Below are positions 1 through 8,317 of a stretch of 64,000 nucleotides of DNA, in pieces. This stretch comes from Pseudobdellovibrionaceae bacterium (GTDB taxonomy: Bacteria; Bdellovibrionota; Bdellovibrionia; Bdellovibrionales; Bdellovibrionaceae): contig CANFQX010000002.1 in NCBI GenBank assembly GCA_947449255.1, positions 248,001 through 312,000 of the forward strand, read 5' to 3'. Within the stretch, counting starts at the first letter, position 1. Each line of letters opens with the position of its first letter. The position numbers were made by a program, and so were the translations under genes. Under the pieces are notes generated by a model. That model did not search any database. It was given only the letters and a program-made list of their open reading frames with translations, and was not told the origin of the DNA.

Positions 1-421
1 GGATTTTTAGAAATTGAACTAAAGTTCCCAATTTATAATTTGGTAAGCCGGGAAATACTTTACGAGCGATTGGAAGTGAATCTATCACTAATCCTCGAGG
101 AGCTTTAGACTCATGCTTCTTTATGTCTGATGTTAAGAATTGAGCATCAAAGGGCGCATTATGAGCCACCATCAATTCATCGCCACAAAATTCTGCGAAA
201 GAGTCCAGAAGCACATCTATTGTTGGAGCTCCCTTAACCATATAATCATAGATTTTATTAACATTTGATGCCCCCGGTGGAATGGGGCGCAGCGGGTCTA
301 CGAAAGTTGAATACACCGCCTCTGGTTCCCCGTTAATGAAGCGAACAGCTCCAATTTCAATAATTTGGTCAACACCAGGTACAGTACCAGTCGTTTCGAA
401 GTCAAAAGCTATGAATCTCAT
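1..421 (-). CDS. DnaQ-family 3'-5' exonuclease (partial, cut by window edge)
   Basis: Only the first 140 residues are in the window; the gene runs off the left edge. The protein begins MRFIAFDFETTG, which is the ExoI motif of DEDD exonucleases with acidic residues D7 and E9. The ExoII motif HNAPFDAQF follows around residues 87-95 with D92. This is the pattern of DNA polymerase III epsilon-type proofreading domains and related stand-alone exonucleases. The ExoIII motif, which separates DEDDh from DEDDy, lies outside the window, so polymerase proofreading and a general exonuclease role cannot be told apart. The ATG at 421 puts the first motif at the usual N-terminal place. The ferredoxin gene diverges 69 bp away. 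Confidence 0.85.
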   Translation of the reverse strand, partial: MRFIAFDFETTGTVPGVDQIIEIGAVRFINGEPEAVYSTFVDPLRPIPPGASNVNKIYDYMVKGAPTIDVLLDSFAEFCGDELMVAHNAPFDAQFLTSDIKKHESKAPRGLVIDSLPIARKVFPGLPNYKLGTLVQFLKI

Positions 422-490
422 GGAATCATTGATACAAAATGGAGAGGTTGGTTACAACAAAAGACTGACTTAATTAAGGAGTTCTTCAAG

Positions 491-805
491 ATGAGACCTA
501 AATCTTCGATATCCATAACTTTTTTGCCCAAGAATGAAATTGTTGTTGTGAGTCAAGAAGGCGTGAACATTTTAGATATAGCTTTGAAGGCTGGTATTGA
601 GGTTTCAAATTCTTGCGGTGGTAACGGCACCTGTGGAACTTGCCTTGTTCGTGTCCATCAGGGAGGTCAAAATCTGCCACCCAGGAACGAAATTGAAATG
701 GAAATGGCACTAGAGCGAGGTTTTAGTCCAAATGAACGGCTATGCTGTCAACTGGAACCTGTTGATGGTTTAGTCCTGGAGTTGCCCTTTGAGATGTTGA
801 AATAA
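491..805 (+). CDS. 2Fe-2S ferredoxin
   Basis: A 104-residue electron-carrier protein. Cysteines C42, C48 and C51 form C-X5-C-X2-C and a fourth, C85, lies near the C terminus. This is the cluster-binding layout of adrenodoxin-type [2Fe-2S] ferredoxins, and the length fits a single-domain soluble carrier. I placed the start at the ATG at 491 because an AAGGAG ribosome binding site lies about 9 bases upstream. An upstream in-frame ATG at 365 would overlap the divergent exonuclease gene and add unrelated sequence. No partner reductase or oxygenase is adjacent, so its electron acceptor is unknown. Confidence 0.9.
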   Translation: MRPKSSISITFLPKNEIVVVSQEGVNILDIALKAGIEVSNSCGGNGTCGTCLVRVHQGGQNLPPRNEIEMEMALERGFSPNERLCCQLEPVDGLVLELPFEMLK

Positions 806-815
806 TCAATTTAAA

Positions 816-2039
816 TCAATGAGCCAGATATTGATCGCCTACAAAGAAGGCATTCGTGTAGATCCACGTGAACCATTTTTTCGCATCAGGAAGTGGAAGC
901 ATGGGGCTGACTCGAACTTGGACTCTATAGGCTCCGGGCTGAGTCACGGCATAGTTCGCTTCAGTTGAGTTTGTTTTTGCGACAACCTCACCATTTCTTA
1001 GAATAATAATTTCAAAAAAATCTCTAGGCTTTGAGGGCAACTTCACTTTGAGAGTTAAATTTTTACTTAATTTAACTTGAGCTCCCATTAAATGTGATTT
1101 GTTTTCGTCATCAAGGGTTGCAACAAAACCCTTAGGATCCCCAAGCAGATCTAATGACAAATAGAAGTTTCCATTTTTTAAGGCATTAAATATTTTAACT
1201 CTATCACTATTGAAACTTCCCGTGAGTTCAGACTTTAATAAGACATGATTGGTCATGACTTCAAAAGTCCTTTTATAACTTGGAAATCGAATCAGGTAAT
1301 TCGCAAGTGGTATTGCTCTCGCAGAAGCCTCGGTACCAGCAAAGGCAATAATTTTTCTTTGAGCACTTAGTTTATCTAAAAGCGCGATTTCCTCAGTGGG
1401 TTCTGTGTAAAGTCTTAGTAGTGCTAATTTTGGATTGAATAAATAAATCAATGAACTCCAAATAACAGAAAGCTTAGAATCAATCCATGCTCGGTTTGAG
1501 AGGCTCTTTTGATTCCAAAGTTCAAAGCCGTCAAGTCCGGAAGGAATTTCACCACTCCAATTGAAGCCAGTTTTAAAGGGATGTGAAAGGATTGTAAGGG
1601 TATCCTTTTTGGCGCCAGTTTTTTGAGACAGCAAGTCAGAGAGTCGAACCTGTGCTTCGCCCAAACTACTTCCTATCGTTTCTTGATTCAGCGAATAGTA
1701 AATTAATCTAGAATCTAAATAGCTGTATTTTCCAGATGAAAGCACAAGGAGGTTTCCACGATAGGACTCTGAAGTGGTTTGTTTATTGAATATATTAACA
1801 TCAGTGAACATCAAAAAATCAAGATTTGCCAATTTAGCTGAGGCGATTACAAAATTAGCTGAGGCTGAACCAAAGCTGAGTTCAGTATGAACATTAATAA
1901 CACCTTTATAGTCGTAGTAATGACTTGAATGCGCTGTCGAAATCTGTCGCGGTATTGTACTCACCTCATATTGGTTAATATAAAATCCATAAAGAAAGTA
2001 AGCCACAATAATAAAGGAAAATTTTAATAATGTTTTCAT
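816..2039 (-). CDS. PHP-superfamily-like secreted/membrane protein, metal site degenerate
   Basis: A 407-residue protein with an N-terminal hydrophobic segment (about residues 5-22), so probably exported or membrane anchored. The next ~220 residues follow the layout of PHP (polymerase and histidinol phosphatase) domains: VHTE near residue 51, FTDVN near 79, LSHPF near 150 and FAGTEASAR near 235. In active PHP enzymes these are usually HxH, TDH, AHP and GSDAH, so several metal-binding histidines are replaced. A C-terminal beta-rich region of about 100 residues follows. The start overlaps the stop of the upstream glycosyltransferase gene by ATGA, so the two are probably co-translated. Fold assignment is inference from motif order; catalytic activity is doubtful. 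Confidence 0.6.
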   Translation of the reverse strand: MKTLLKFSFIIVAYFLYGFYINQYEVSTIPRQISTAHSSHYYDYKGVINVHTELSFGSASANFVIASAKLANLDFLMFTDVNIFNKQTTSESYRGNLLVLSSGKYSYLDSRLIYYSLNQETIGSSLGEAQVRLSDLLSQKTGAKKDTLTILSHPFKTGFNWSGEIPSGLDGFELWNQKSLSNRAWIDSKLSVIWSSLIYLFNPKLALLRLYTEPTEEIALLDKLSAQRKIIAFAGTEASARAIPLANYLIRFPSYKRTFEVMTNHVLLKSELTGSFNSDRVKIFNALKNGNFYLSLDLLGDPKGFVATLDDENKSHLMGAQVKLSKNLTLKVKLPSKPRDFFEIIILRNGEVVAKTNSTEANYAVTQPGAYRVQVRVSPMLPLPDAKKWFTWIYTNAFFVGDQYLAH

Positions 2040-3352
2040 AGATGAGTAAAACTCAAAAGTTCGTAATTGGGAGCTATTTTCTTAATGGTTTGTTGCTCCC
2101 AATTTTCATTAATAAGCCACTGAGGCAGATTCGTCGACTTATGCTTCAAGAGAAAAAATTTTTTAGCCGTTGGAATGGACTCATTGAGTGTGTCGAAGAA
2201 ATCATACCTACTAATTCCTCTAAGTTTAAATGTAGGTTTTTTGCTAAAGTACCAAATTGAAGATGCCATTTGGTAGGTGCCCGCATAAAGGGGTGAGTAT
2301 TCAAAAGCTAAGTGACTTAAATCTTGCAACTCATAGGGCTCAGAAAGCTTAGGATCAATTGTTCGAATCATTGGAATGAAAAGTGTCGCAGTGACGATGA
2401 CCATGATGCTCGTCCAAAATTTAATATAATAACCAATCCATTTATCTATTTTCTCATGGCATACAGCCAATATAAGAATTCCAGGCAGTGCTATGATTGG
2501 CCAGTTTCCTTCAACAAGTGCACGAAACGAAGTGAAAAAGAAAAATATTAAAGGGAACCAGGCAAAGTAAAAAATGAAGCGCAATTTGAATGGCACTTTA
2601 GCATAAATAGCAGCCCAAAAGATCAAAGGAAAAATGATCAAAATTTGACCTAAAACATACGAGAGGGTCCAGACCACATCATAAGACTCTCGCTCTAGCC
2701 CGTGATTCAATTGGAAGAGGAATGATGTAAAATGATTATTATAATTCCATAAAAGTACAGGAAGGCTAAATAATAATCCTGCTATTAATGTCAGTGAAAC
2801 CAGTCGCCATTTAACCACACTCCATTTTTTTTCGAAAAATAGAAAGAAAAGCAGGCATGGAATAAAAAGTACAATGTGGTATTTCGCACAAAAGCCCAAT
2901 CCCAATGAAGCGCCCAATAATAAATAGCTAGTCGCTTTTTGTTTTTCTAAAATTTGGAAGAGATAATAGAGAGAAAGCATCCAAAAGAATATTACAGGAA
3001 GGTCGGGCGTGACGATTAATGATCCAAATCCCAGCATAGGAGAAAAAAGGACTAAATACACCCACAGTCGAACTTTTTCCCTTGGTAAAATATCTTTCAA
3101 AAGTAAAAAACCTAGTCCTAAAGTGCAGTGACCGAGCAAAACAGCAGGCCATCTTACAGCATTGAAAACAGGTTCAAGGAAATGACCCAAATAAAATAAC
3201 CAGGCAACCATTGGAGGGTGATCAAAATAGCTAAGCTGAATCTTATGCGACCATACCCAATAGTAAGCCTCGTCAGCGCTGAGGGGAATCAAGGCTGAGA
3301 TGATTAGCTTCAAAAAAAGACTGATAATCCAAAGATTTCTAAGGCTCTTCAA
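2036..3352 (-). CDS. GT39/ArnT-like membrane glycosyltransferase
   Basis: A 438-residue polytopic membrane protein with roughly ten or more hydrophobic segments. The first extracytoplasmic loop carries acidic D27-E28 in the stretch SADEAYYWVWSH followed by YFDHPPMVAW. This is the signature of PMT_2/ArnT-type glycosyltransferases, which move a sugar from a polyprenyl-phosphate carrier to lipid or protein outside the membrane. The start is TTG at 3352, 15 bases after the rodZ stop; no internal ATG would keep the first membrane segment. It lies in a tight operon with rodZ upstream and the PHP-like gene downstream. The acceptor is unknown; lipid A or an envelope protein are possible. Confidence 0.75.
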   Translation of the reverse strand: MKSLRNLWIISLFLKLIISALIPLSADEAYYWVWSHKIQLSYFDHPPMVAWLFYLGHFLEPVFNAVRWPAVLLGHCTLGLGFLLLKDILPREKVRLWVYLVLFSPMLGFGSLIVTPDLPVIFFWMLSLYYLFQILEKQKATSYLLLGASLGLGFCAKYHIVLFIPCLLFFLFFEKKWSVVKWRLVSLTLIAGLLFSLPVLLWNYNNHFTSFLFQLNHGLERESYDVVWTLSYVLGQILIIFPLIFWAAIYAKVPFKLRFIFYFAWFPLIFFFFTSFRALVEGNWPIIALPGILILAVCHEKIDKWIGYYIKFWTSIMVIVTATLFIPMIRTIDPKLSEPYELQDLSHLAFEYSPLYAGTYQMASSIWYFSKKPTFKLRGISRYDFFDTLNESIPTAKKFFLLKHKSTNLPQWLINENWEQQTIKKIAPNYELLSFTHL

Positions 3353-3367
3353 AGACGGGCTCGTTTC

Positions 3368-4471
3368 TTAATAAACCAAATTCACTGGCTTGCCAAGGTC
3401 ACCCGGAATTCCAACATCTTTGCCGTTCTTGATAATATTGACGGCGCCGCCATTAGATAAATGGATCTTCAATCCGTTGCGACTCTTAAATGTATGAACT
3501 TGGTCAGGTGAGAGATTAATTTTTTGTGGTTTACCTGTTGGAGTCGAGTATTCAATCTCAACGGAGTCCAGGGCTTCAACAATCAATTCAACTGCTTTGG
3601 CTTTATCCTCAAGTGTCGCTGTCGTTGAAGCGACACTTGTTGGCACAGCCGGCGCTACACTTGCTGGAGGAGCAATAGGCTCAGTCTTTTTCGCGACTAT
3701 GGGCAATGCAGGCGCTGTCGCATTCACTGAAGGTATCGCATTAGTTGATGTTTGCGTTTGTTTTAATTGCAGTGTTTCACTAGCGATGGTTTGCTTGTTT
3801 GTCAATGTGGGCGAATGCTGAACCTTAGATATCGTTTCGTGTGATGCCGGATCTACTTGTTTGTTTAGATCGACAGGGGGATCAGCTTTGGCGATTTCTG
3901 GATTAGGCCCAAATGTTGTGGGGGAATCTTCTGTTACGGCAATTTTAGGAATTTCTGCCTCTTTACTGTATTTATCAACCATCTTTTTTGTAAATAGAAT
4001 TAAACCAACTAAGAAAATACTAAAAATGACAAGAGCAAGAGTCTTGGTGTCTTTCTTAGGCGCTAGGGGGTTGTATGTGTTAATTGATTTTTGATTATTC
4101 TTTGCTGAATTAGTTTTAGAATCGCCTATGTCTTTAGAATTCAATTTATCTGAGCCTGGATTTTTTAGCTCACCAACCGCACCCTTATCAATTACATCTT
4201 CACCTATTGTCGACCTTAAATAAGGTCGAGGTTTAGTTGAACCATATTCCTTATAAAAAAACTCTAAGACCTGATCGATGTCCAAACGAAGATAAGTTGC
4301 ATAACTTTTAATAAAACCTCGGACGAAAGTTTTTGCAGGCAGATTTTTTTCATCGCCTTCTTCAATTGCTTTAAGTACCTTGCTACTAAGCTTTAGAGCC
4401 AAACCCACTTCACTAATTGAAAGTCCTTTATCTTCGCGAGCCTTCTTCAGAATTTCGCCAGTTTGTTTCAT
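3368..4471 (-). CDS. rodZ: RodZ-like cytoskeletal/shape protein
   Basis: A 367-residue single-pass membrane protein with RodZ architecture. It has an N-terminal XRE-type HTH_25 domain (residues 1-72, with the typical LPAKTFVRGFIKSYA stretch), a polar linker, one membrane segment at about residues 144-161, a long Pro/Thr/Ala-rich periplasmic linker, and a C-terminal DUF4115-like beta domain (about 290-367). RodZ links MreB filaments to the peptidoglycan synthesis machinery. The mreB gene is in the same window at 10084-11127 but not in this operon. Its start overlaps the stop of the TPR lipoprotein gene by ATGA. A paralogous HTH occurs fused to a J-domain at 37498-38124. Confidence 0.85.
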   Translation of the reverse strand: MKQTGEILKKAREDKGLSISEVGLALKLSSKVLKAIEEGDEKNLPAKTFVRGFIKSYATYLRLDIDQVLEFFYKEYGSTKPRPYLRSTIGEDVIDKGAVGELKNPGSDKLNSKDIGDSKTNSAKNNQKSINTYNPLAPKKDTKTLALVIFSIFLVGLILFTKKMVDKYSKEAEIPKIAVTEDSPTTFGPNPEIAKADPPVDLNKQVDPASHETISKVQHSPTLTNKQTIASETLQLKQTQTSTNAIPSVNATAPALPIVAKKTEPIAPPASVAPAVPTSVASTTATLEDKAKAVELIVEALDSVEIEYSTPTGKPQKINLSPDQVHTFKSRNGLKIHLSNGGAVNIIKNGKDVGIPGDLGKPVNLVY

Positions 4472-5238
4472 TGATTTCCCTTTCGTATCAATTCAAGCAT
4501 GCCTTTAGCTTTTTCTCGATGTTTACCATCAGGGTAGTATTTTAATATTTCCTCAAATCGGGCGATGGACTGATTTTTCTCACCTAGCCGAAAATAGGCC
4601 AAGGCGCTAAAAAAATGCGGTTCATCGTAGAGCTGCTTTTGACAGAATCCAATAGCTCTATCTAAAACCTCCGCCGCTCTTGAATAGTCCAATTGCTCGA
4701 AAACCGACATTCCGTAATAGCTTGTAGCAACACAGTCGTCAGGTTTTGTTTTTAGGACAGTTCTAAAAGCAACCTCTGCCTTTGAATATTCTTTTTTATT
4801 AAACTTCAAAAGTCCCAGATTGATATAGGCCCTATCAATGGCGCCGTAGGTAAGATCAGTAATTACAAGTTTGAGCTCATTTTCAGCTTCGGAGTATTTA
4901 CCTTCTTCGATTAGTACTCTAGCTAAATTGTTATGTGCATCGGTATAATCAGGCTGCAGTTTAATGGCGTTTTTAAATTGCCTCTCAGCAAGATCATTCC
5001 GCTCTCGCATAAAATAAACTTGTCCGAGATTATTTAAGATCAGTGGATTTTGAGAGTCCAATTCATGAGCTTTTAGAAGCGCAGAGAGGGCATTGGCATA
5101 ATTCCCTTCTTCAAGCAGCGAGCTTCCCATTCGCAGATAGAGATCTGCCTTTTCTCTGTCCTGCTTCCAACTGGCGCAACTAGTAAGAGCAATTGCCGTT
5201 TGAAAAAGGATGAAAAAAGAAATAATTTTTTTACTCAT
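4468..5238 (-). CDS. TPR-repeat lipoprotein (PilF/NlpI-like)
   Basis: A 256-residue protein with a lipoprotein signal peptide ending in ALTSC (C21), followed by about six or seven tetratricopeptide repeats. The repeats show the expected pattern, such as NLGQVYFMRERNDLAERQF and YINLGLLKFNKKEYSKAEV. This is the form of PilF/PilW-type pilotins and other outer-membrane TPR scaffolds. TPRs bind protein partners and are not catalytic. No pilin or secretin gene is adjacent, so a pilus role is not shown. It sits between the rRNA methyltransferase gene and rodZ, overlapping the latter by 4 bp, which suggests a joint envelope role. Confidence 0.8.
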   Translation of the reverse strand: MSKKIISFFILFQTAIALTSCASWKQDREKADLYLRMGSSLLEEGNYANALSALLKAHELDSQNPLILNNLGQVYFMRERNDLAERQFKNAIKLQPDYTDAHNNLARVLIEEGKYSEAENELKLVITDLTYGAIDRAYINLGLLKFNKKEYSKAEVAFRTVLKTKPDDCVATSYYGMSVFEQLDYSRAAEVLDRAIGFCQKQLYDEPHFFSALAYFRLGEKNQSIARFEEILKYYPDGKHREKAKGMLELIRKGNQ

Positions 5239-5264
5239 CCTAAAAAGGTAACATTAGAGAAATA

Positions 5265-6419
5265 TTAGTCAACCTTGAGCTCAGCAATAGTTTCTACATG
5301 ATCTGTCTGAGGAAACATCTCAAAGGTCTGAAGTCTAGAAAGTTTGTAATTGTGACCCATTTTTTGATTCCAGTCAAAAAACCACTTGAGATCCCTTGCT
5401 AGGGAAACCGGGTGGCAACTTATGTAGATAATTTTCTTTGGTTTAGCTGACGCCAGGGTACGCATGATATACTCACTTGTTCCAGCTCTTGGGGGATCTA
5501 AGACGACAAGGTCATTTTCGGTGAGGTGAGCCCGTTTTAAGTAACTTTCCACATCTGAAGTAAAATAACTCAGACGTTTTTCCTTGTTTTGCGCTCGACC
5601 ACGTTCAACTAGTTTGGCATTCATTTCAACGGCCATGACTGATGAAGCTTTGAACTGGTTCAATAGGGGTATAGTAAAGTTTCCCGAACCTGCATAAAGG
5701 TCAAAGACCTGCGCATAATGATTTTGGCCAGACTCGATGTTAGACCAATCCAAAACTGTTTGGATTAAATCTTCATTTTGAAATCGATTGACCTGAGAAA
5801 ATCCAACCCCGTCATCTACATCAGTAATTAAACTGAAATGAACTTCTTCCTGATCTGAAATATAGGCTTCTAGGCGAAGAACTTCGCCTGATTTCTGATG
5901 AGAGGCCCATTTTTTAATTTCGGGAAATTTTTTGGTTAGGACTTCTTCGGTTATTAAACAATCATCTATTTCTACTATATCATGAGAGTTTCGAGCAAAA
6001 AAGCCAAGCTGGCCATTTTTAAATTTCGGCTGAATTCGATTGCGGTAGCGGAAAACCCTAGGGCTTTCCTTGATAGGAAGATGTGTGAATTCTAGACTTG
6101 GATTGAACTTTTTAATTGTCTCAAAAACCAGAGATTCCTTTTGAAGCCGCTGCTCTTGTTCACTGAGATGCTGCCAGTTGCATCCTCCGCATATGTATGC
6201 AACTTTACATGGCGGATCTCTTCGCGATGGACCAGGCTTTAATATTTTAATTATGCGGGCCTCAGCAAAATTTTTCTTTTTGGCTGTAAACTCAACGAGG
6301 AGTTCGTCCTCTGGCGCCGCCTGGGGAACGAAAATAACAAGGCCATCGTGACGCGCAATGCCTGCGCCTCCGATGGCCATTTTCTCGATCTTAATTTGGA
6401 TCTGAGAAGTTGCTGTCAT
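5265..6419 (-). CDS. rlmD: 23S rRNA (uracil-C5)-methyltransferase, RlmD/RumA type
   Basis: A 384-residue SAM-dependent RNA m5U methyltransferase. A TRAM-like RNA-binding domain lies at about residues 1-60. The iron-sulfur motif has C71, C77 and C80 with a fourth ligand, C154, as in RumA. The SAM-binding motif DLYAGSGNFTIPL is at about 240-252. DPPRAG (308-313) and the catalytic cysteine C335 in YISCHP complete the active site. Which uracil it modifies (RlmD, RlmC or a tRNA position) cannot be fixed from sequence alone. It lies 3 bases downstream of ndk and upstream of the TPR lipoprotein gene on the same strand. Confidence 0.88.
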   Translation of the reverse strand: MTATSQIQIKIEKMAIGGAGIARHDGLVIFVPQAAPEDELLVEFTAKKKNFAEARIIKILKPGPSRRDPPCKVAYICGGCNWQHLSEQEQRLQKESLVFETIKKFNPSLEFTHLPIKESPRVFRYRNRIQPKFKNGQLGFFARNSHDIVEIDDCLITEEVLTKKFPEIKKWASHQKSGEVLRLEAYISDQEEVHFSLITDVDDGVGFSQVNRFQNEDLIQTVLDWSNIESGQNHYAQVFDLYAGSGNFTIPLLNQFKASSVMAVEMNAKLVERGRAQNKEKRLSYFTSDVESYLKRAHLTENDLVVLDPPRAGTSEYIMRTLASAKPKKIIYISCHPVSLARDLKWFFDWNQKMGHNYKLSRLQTFEMFPQTDHVETIAELKVD

Positions 6420-6422
6420 AGA

Positions 6423-6848
6423 CTATGTGTTGCAGATTTCGTGTTTTTCGAAGAACAAAGCAAGTTCGCGGTTTGCAGACTCAACGCTATCAGAACCATG
6501 AACTGCATTTTCGCCAACGTTGTCGCCAAATTTTGAACGGATAGTTCCAGCAGTTGCTTTTTTAGGATCTGTTGCACCCATGATTTCACGGTTTTTCAAA
6601 ACTGCGTTTTCACCTTGAAGGCATAACAACATCACTGGTCCAGAAGTCATGAAAGAAACAAGCTCACCAAAGAATGGACGAGCTTTATGCTCAGCATAGA
6701 ATTCACCAGCTTTATCGCTTGTTAGTACAGTAATTTTTGCGGCAGCGATTTTTAAACCGTTTGCTTCAAACATGCTGATGATATCGCCAAGAGCATTTTT
6801 TTTCATTGCATTGGGCTTGATGATTGAGAAAGTTTGTTCGATAGCCAT
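6423..6848 (-). CDS. ndk: Nucleoside diphosphate kinase
   Basis: A 141-residue protein that transfers the gamma phosphate from ATP to nucleoside diphosphates through a phosphohistidine. The active-site motif [10 protein letters not shown] with H117 is intact, and the N-terminal stretch [12 protein letters not shown] is typical; the length matches the family. I used the ATG at 6848. A longer reading from 6863 would start inside the ribosome binding site: its second and third codons are AAG GAG, which serve as the Shine-Dalgarno sequence for the ATG at 6848. A well-formed promoter lies at 6898-6926. Confidence 0.95.
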   Translation of the reverse strand: MAIEQTFSIIKPNAMKKNALGDIISMFEANGLKIAAAKITVLTSDKAGEFYAEHKARPFFGELVSFMTSGPVMLLCLQGENAVLKNREIMGATDPKKATAGTIRSKFGDNVGENAVHGSDSVESANRELALFFEKHEICNT

Positions 6849-6897
6849 GAGGCGCTCCTTCAATTAGGGTTACTTAGATCGCAAAGGTCCACCAAGT

Positions 6898-6926
6898 TTT
6901 ATATTTCGGCTTTTTTTGCATGTTAA
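6898..6926 (-). promoter_or_regulatory. Predicted sigma70-type promoter of ndk
   Basis: On the minus strand there is TTAACA (6926-6921), a 17-base spacer and TATAAA (6903-6898). Five of six bases match the consensus in each box, with optimal spacing. The predicted start of transcription is about 40 bases upstream of the ndk start codon. It could drive ndk, the methyltransferase and the rest of the cluster to position 816. Confidence 0.55.
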
Positions 6927-7040
6927 AAGAATTTAGAAGTTCTAACGAATTGGTACCAACATGTCCAGAATTGAGTTCTTGATACGAAAATATTGCTTTG
7001 TCACAATTAAATCCACCTAAAGCTCATTCCTACAAGAGTT

Positions 7041-7784
7041 CTATATGAATCGATGGGAGATCCAGTTATTCAATTTTGCCTTCTGAAGCAACTCACTTTC
7101 CGTTAGATATAGAACATCTTTTTCTGCGGCAGCACTCACCGCAACGCTCAAATGAGTGGCAGATTGGAGCAACTGATAATCTCCCATGGTGTTCCCGCTG
7201 GCAAAAAAGGGCTGCTTGCCACCCGTTTTTGCTAACAGGGCGTCCACTTTGCCTTGACGGTAAGTGATGATTCCCTTCTGTAGATCAGTAATACTTTCAT
7301 TTTCCAGTGTGGTTTCAACCCCGATGACATTTTCATTCGAAAGTCCGACTAGATGAGCGCCTGGTTCAACGGCCCATTTAACAGAGGCAGTGATTATATA
7401 GATCTTAACTCCTCTGCTGAGAAAAAGTTCAATGAGCTTTTGCTGTTCATCAAAGATTGGAATTGGAGAGGCCTTTTGTATAGCTTCAGAAGCCCAAGCT
7501 TGGACCTCTTTAATGTTTTTGCCTTTGCATATTTGAGCTAGCCAAAGGTAGGCTTTTTGTGGGTTATCGGCTTTTGTCGATTGATAGAATTTCCAAGGTT
7601 CTGGGGGTAATTCCACAAGCTTGTTGTCTATTTGATAATGGAAAAAAGTTTCACCAAGATCAGTGTCCCAAAGCGTGCCATCGGCATCGAAGGCTGCAAC
7701 GGGCTCAGGGTCAAGTTCCTGGATTTTGTCTAGGGCTGTGTTCACATGGGACCATATTGCTTGGGAATAATCTTTGTATTTCAT
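7041..7784 (-). CDS. HAD-superfamily phosphatase (phosphoserine-phosphatase-like)
   Basis: A 247-residue haloacid-dehalogenase-type hydrolase. Motif I is AAFDADGTLWD (nucleophile D33 and D35), motif II is IYIITASVKWAVEP, and the late acidic motif is SGNTMGDYQLL. The helical cap lies between motifs I and II, as in the SerB-like class I subgroup. The substrate is not evident and no serine-pathway gene is adjacent. I used the ATG at 7784; a TTG two codons upstream (7790) is an alternative, and neither has a strong ribosome binding site. The neighbours are ndk 190 bp downstream and a divergent GNAT-like gene. Confidence 0.8.
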   Translation of the reverse strand: MKYKDYSQAIWSHVNTALDKIQELDPEPVAAFDADGTLWDTDLGETFFHYQIDNKLVELPPEPWKFYQSTKADNPQKAYLWLAQICKGKNIKEVQAWASEAIQKASPIPIFDEQQKLIELFLSRGVKIYIITASVKWAVEPGAHLVGLSNENVIGVETTLENESITDLQKGIITYRQGKVDALLAKTGGKQPFFASGNTMGDYQLLQSATHLSVAVSAAAEKDVLYLTESELLQKAKLNNWISHRFI

Positions 7785-7857
7785 GCGCAATTAGTATGAA
7801 ATAAACCGATCCATTTGCCTAGTGAATAACGCTTAAATTTAGAGGAAGCTAAAGAGA

Positions 7858-8313
7858 ATGAACCTCCATTTCAAAGTCATCCTTCCCGAAGATCTTCAAG
7901 AAATTTTAAATCTAGAAAACAAAAAAATGAACGAATTGTTTCCAGACGAAATGGAAAGAATGATTGCTGGCTGGAACTCAAAATTTCGAATTGAAGCATT
8001 GAATCATTATATTCCTCTGGGTTGGAGTTTTTTAGCTCGAGAATTGGAGAAGAATTCACTTATGGGGTATTTCATTGCGCAACCACTGCTTTTTGTAGAT
8101 GGCCATACTCAATCCTTATGGGTTGAGCATATTCAGTACATATCCCTGCAGGCTCGCGACGAACTTTGTGAGCTAGCTTATAAGTTGGGCCGAGAAAAGC
8201 ACCTACAGAGAGTTTATTTTCCTCAAGACAATGGGATTTCAAATTCAGTAACAAGTTTTAAACCAGAGTCTTGGCAGCCAGGAGCTCTTGCTGTAAAAAC
8301 AACGAAAGGTTGA
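7858..8313 (+). CDS. GNAT-like acetyltransferase fold protein
   Basis: A 151-residue soluble protein. The pattern of an N-terminal LPEDLQEILNLENKKM stretch, a central GYFIAQPLLFV strand and a later helix resembles a small GNAT acyltransferase. The classic acetyl-CoA loop R/QxxGxG/A is not clear, so activity is uncertain. The ATG at 7858 is preceded by an AAGAGA-type binding site. The gene ends 4 bases before glpD and is probably co-transcribed with it. It could instead be a family-specific protein of unknown function. Confidence 0.5.
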   Translation: MNLHFKVILPEDLQEILNLENKKMNELFPDEMERMIAGWNSKFRIEALNHYIPLGWSFLARELEKNSLMGYFIAQPLLFVDGHTQSLWVEHIQYISLQARDELCELAYKLGREKHLQRVYFPQDNGISNSVTSFKPESWQPGALAVKTTKG

Positions 8314-8317
8314 TTTT

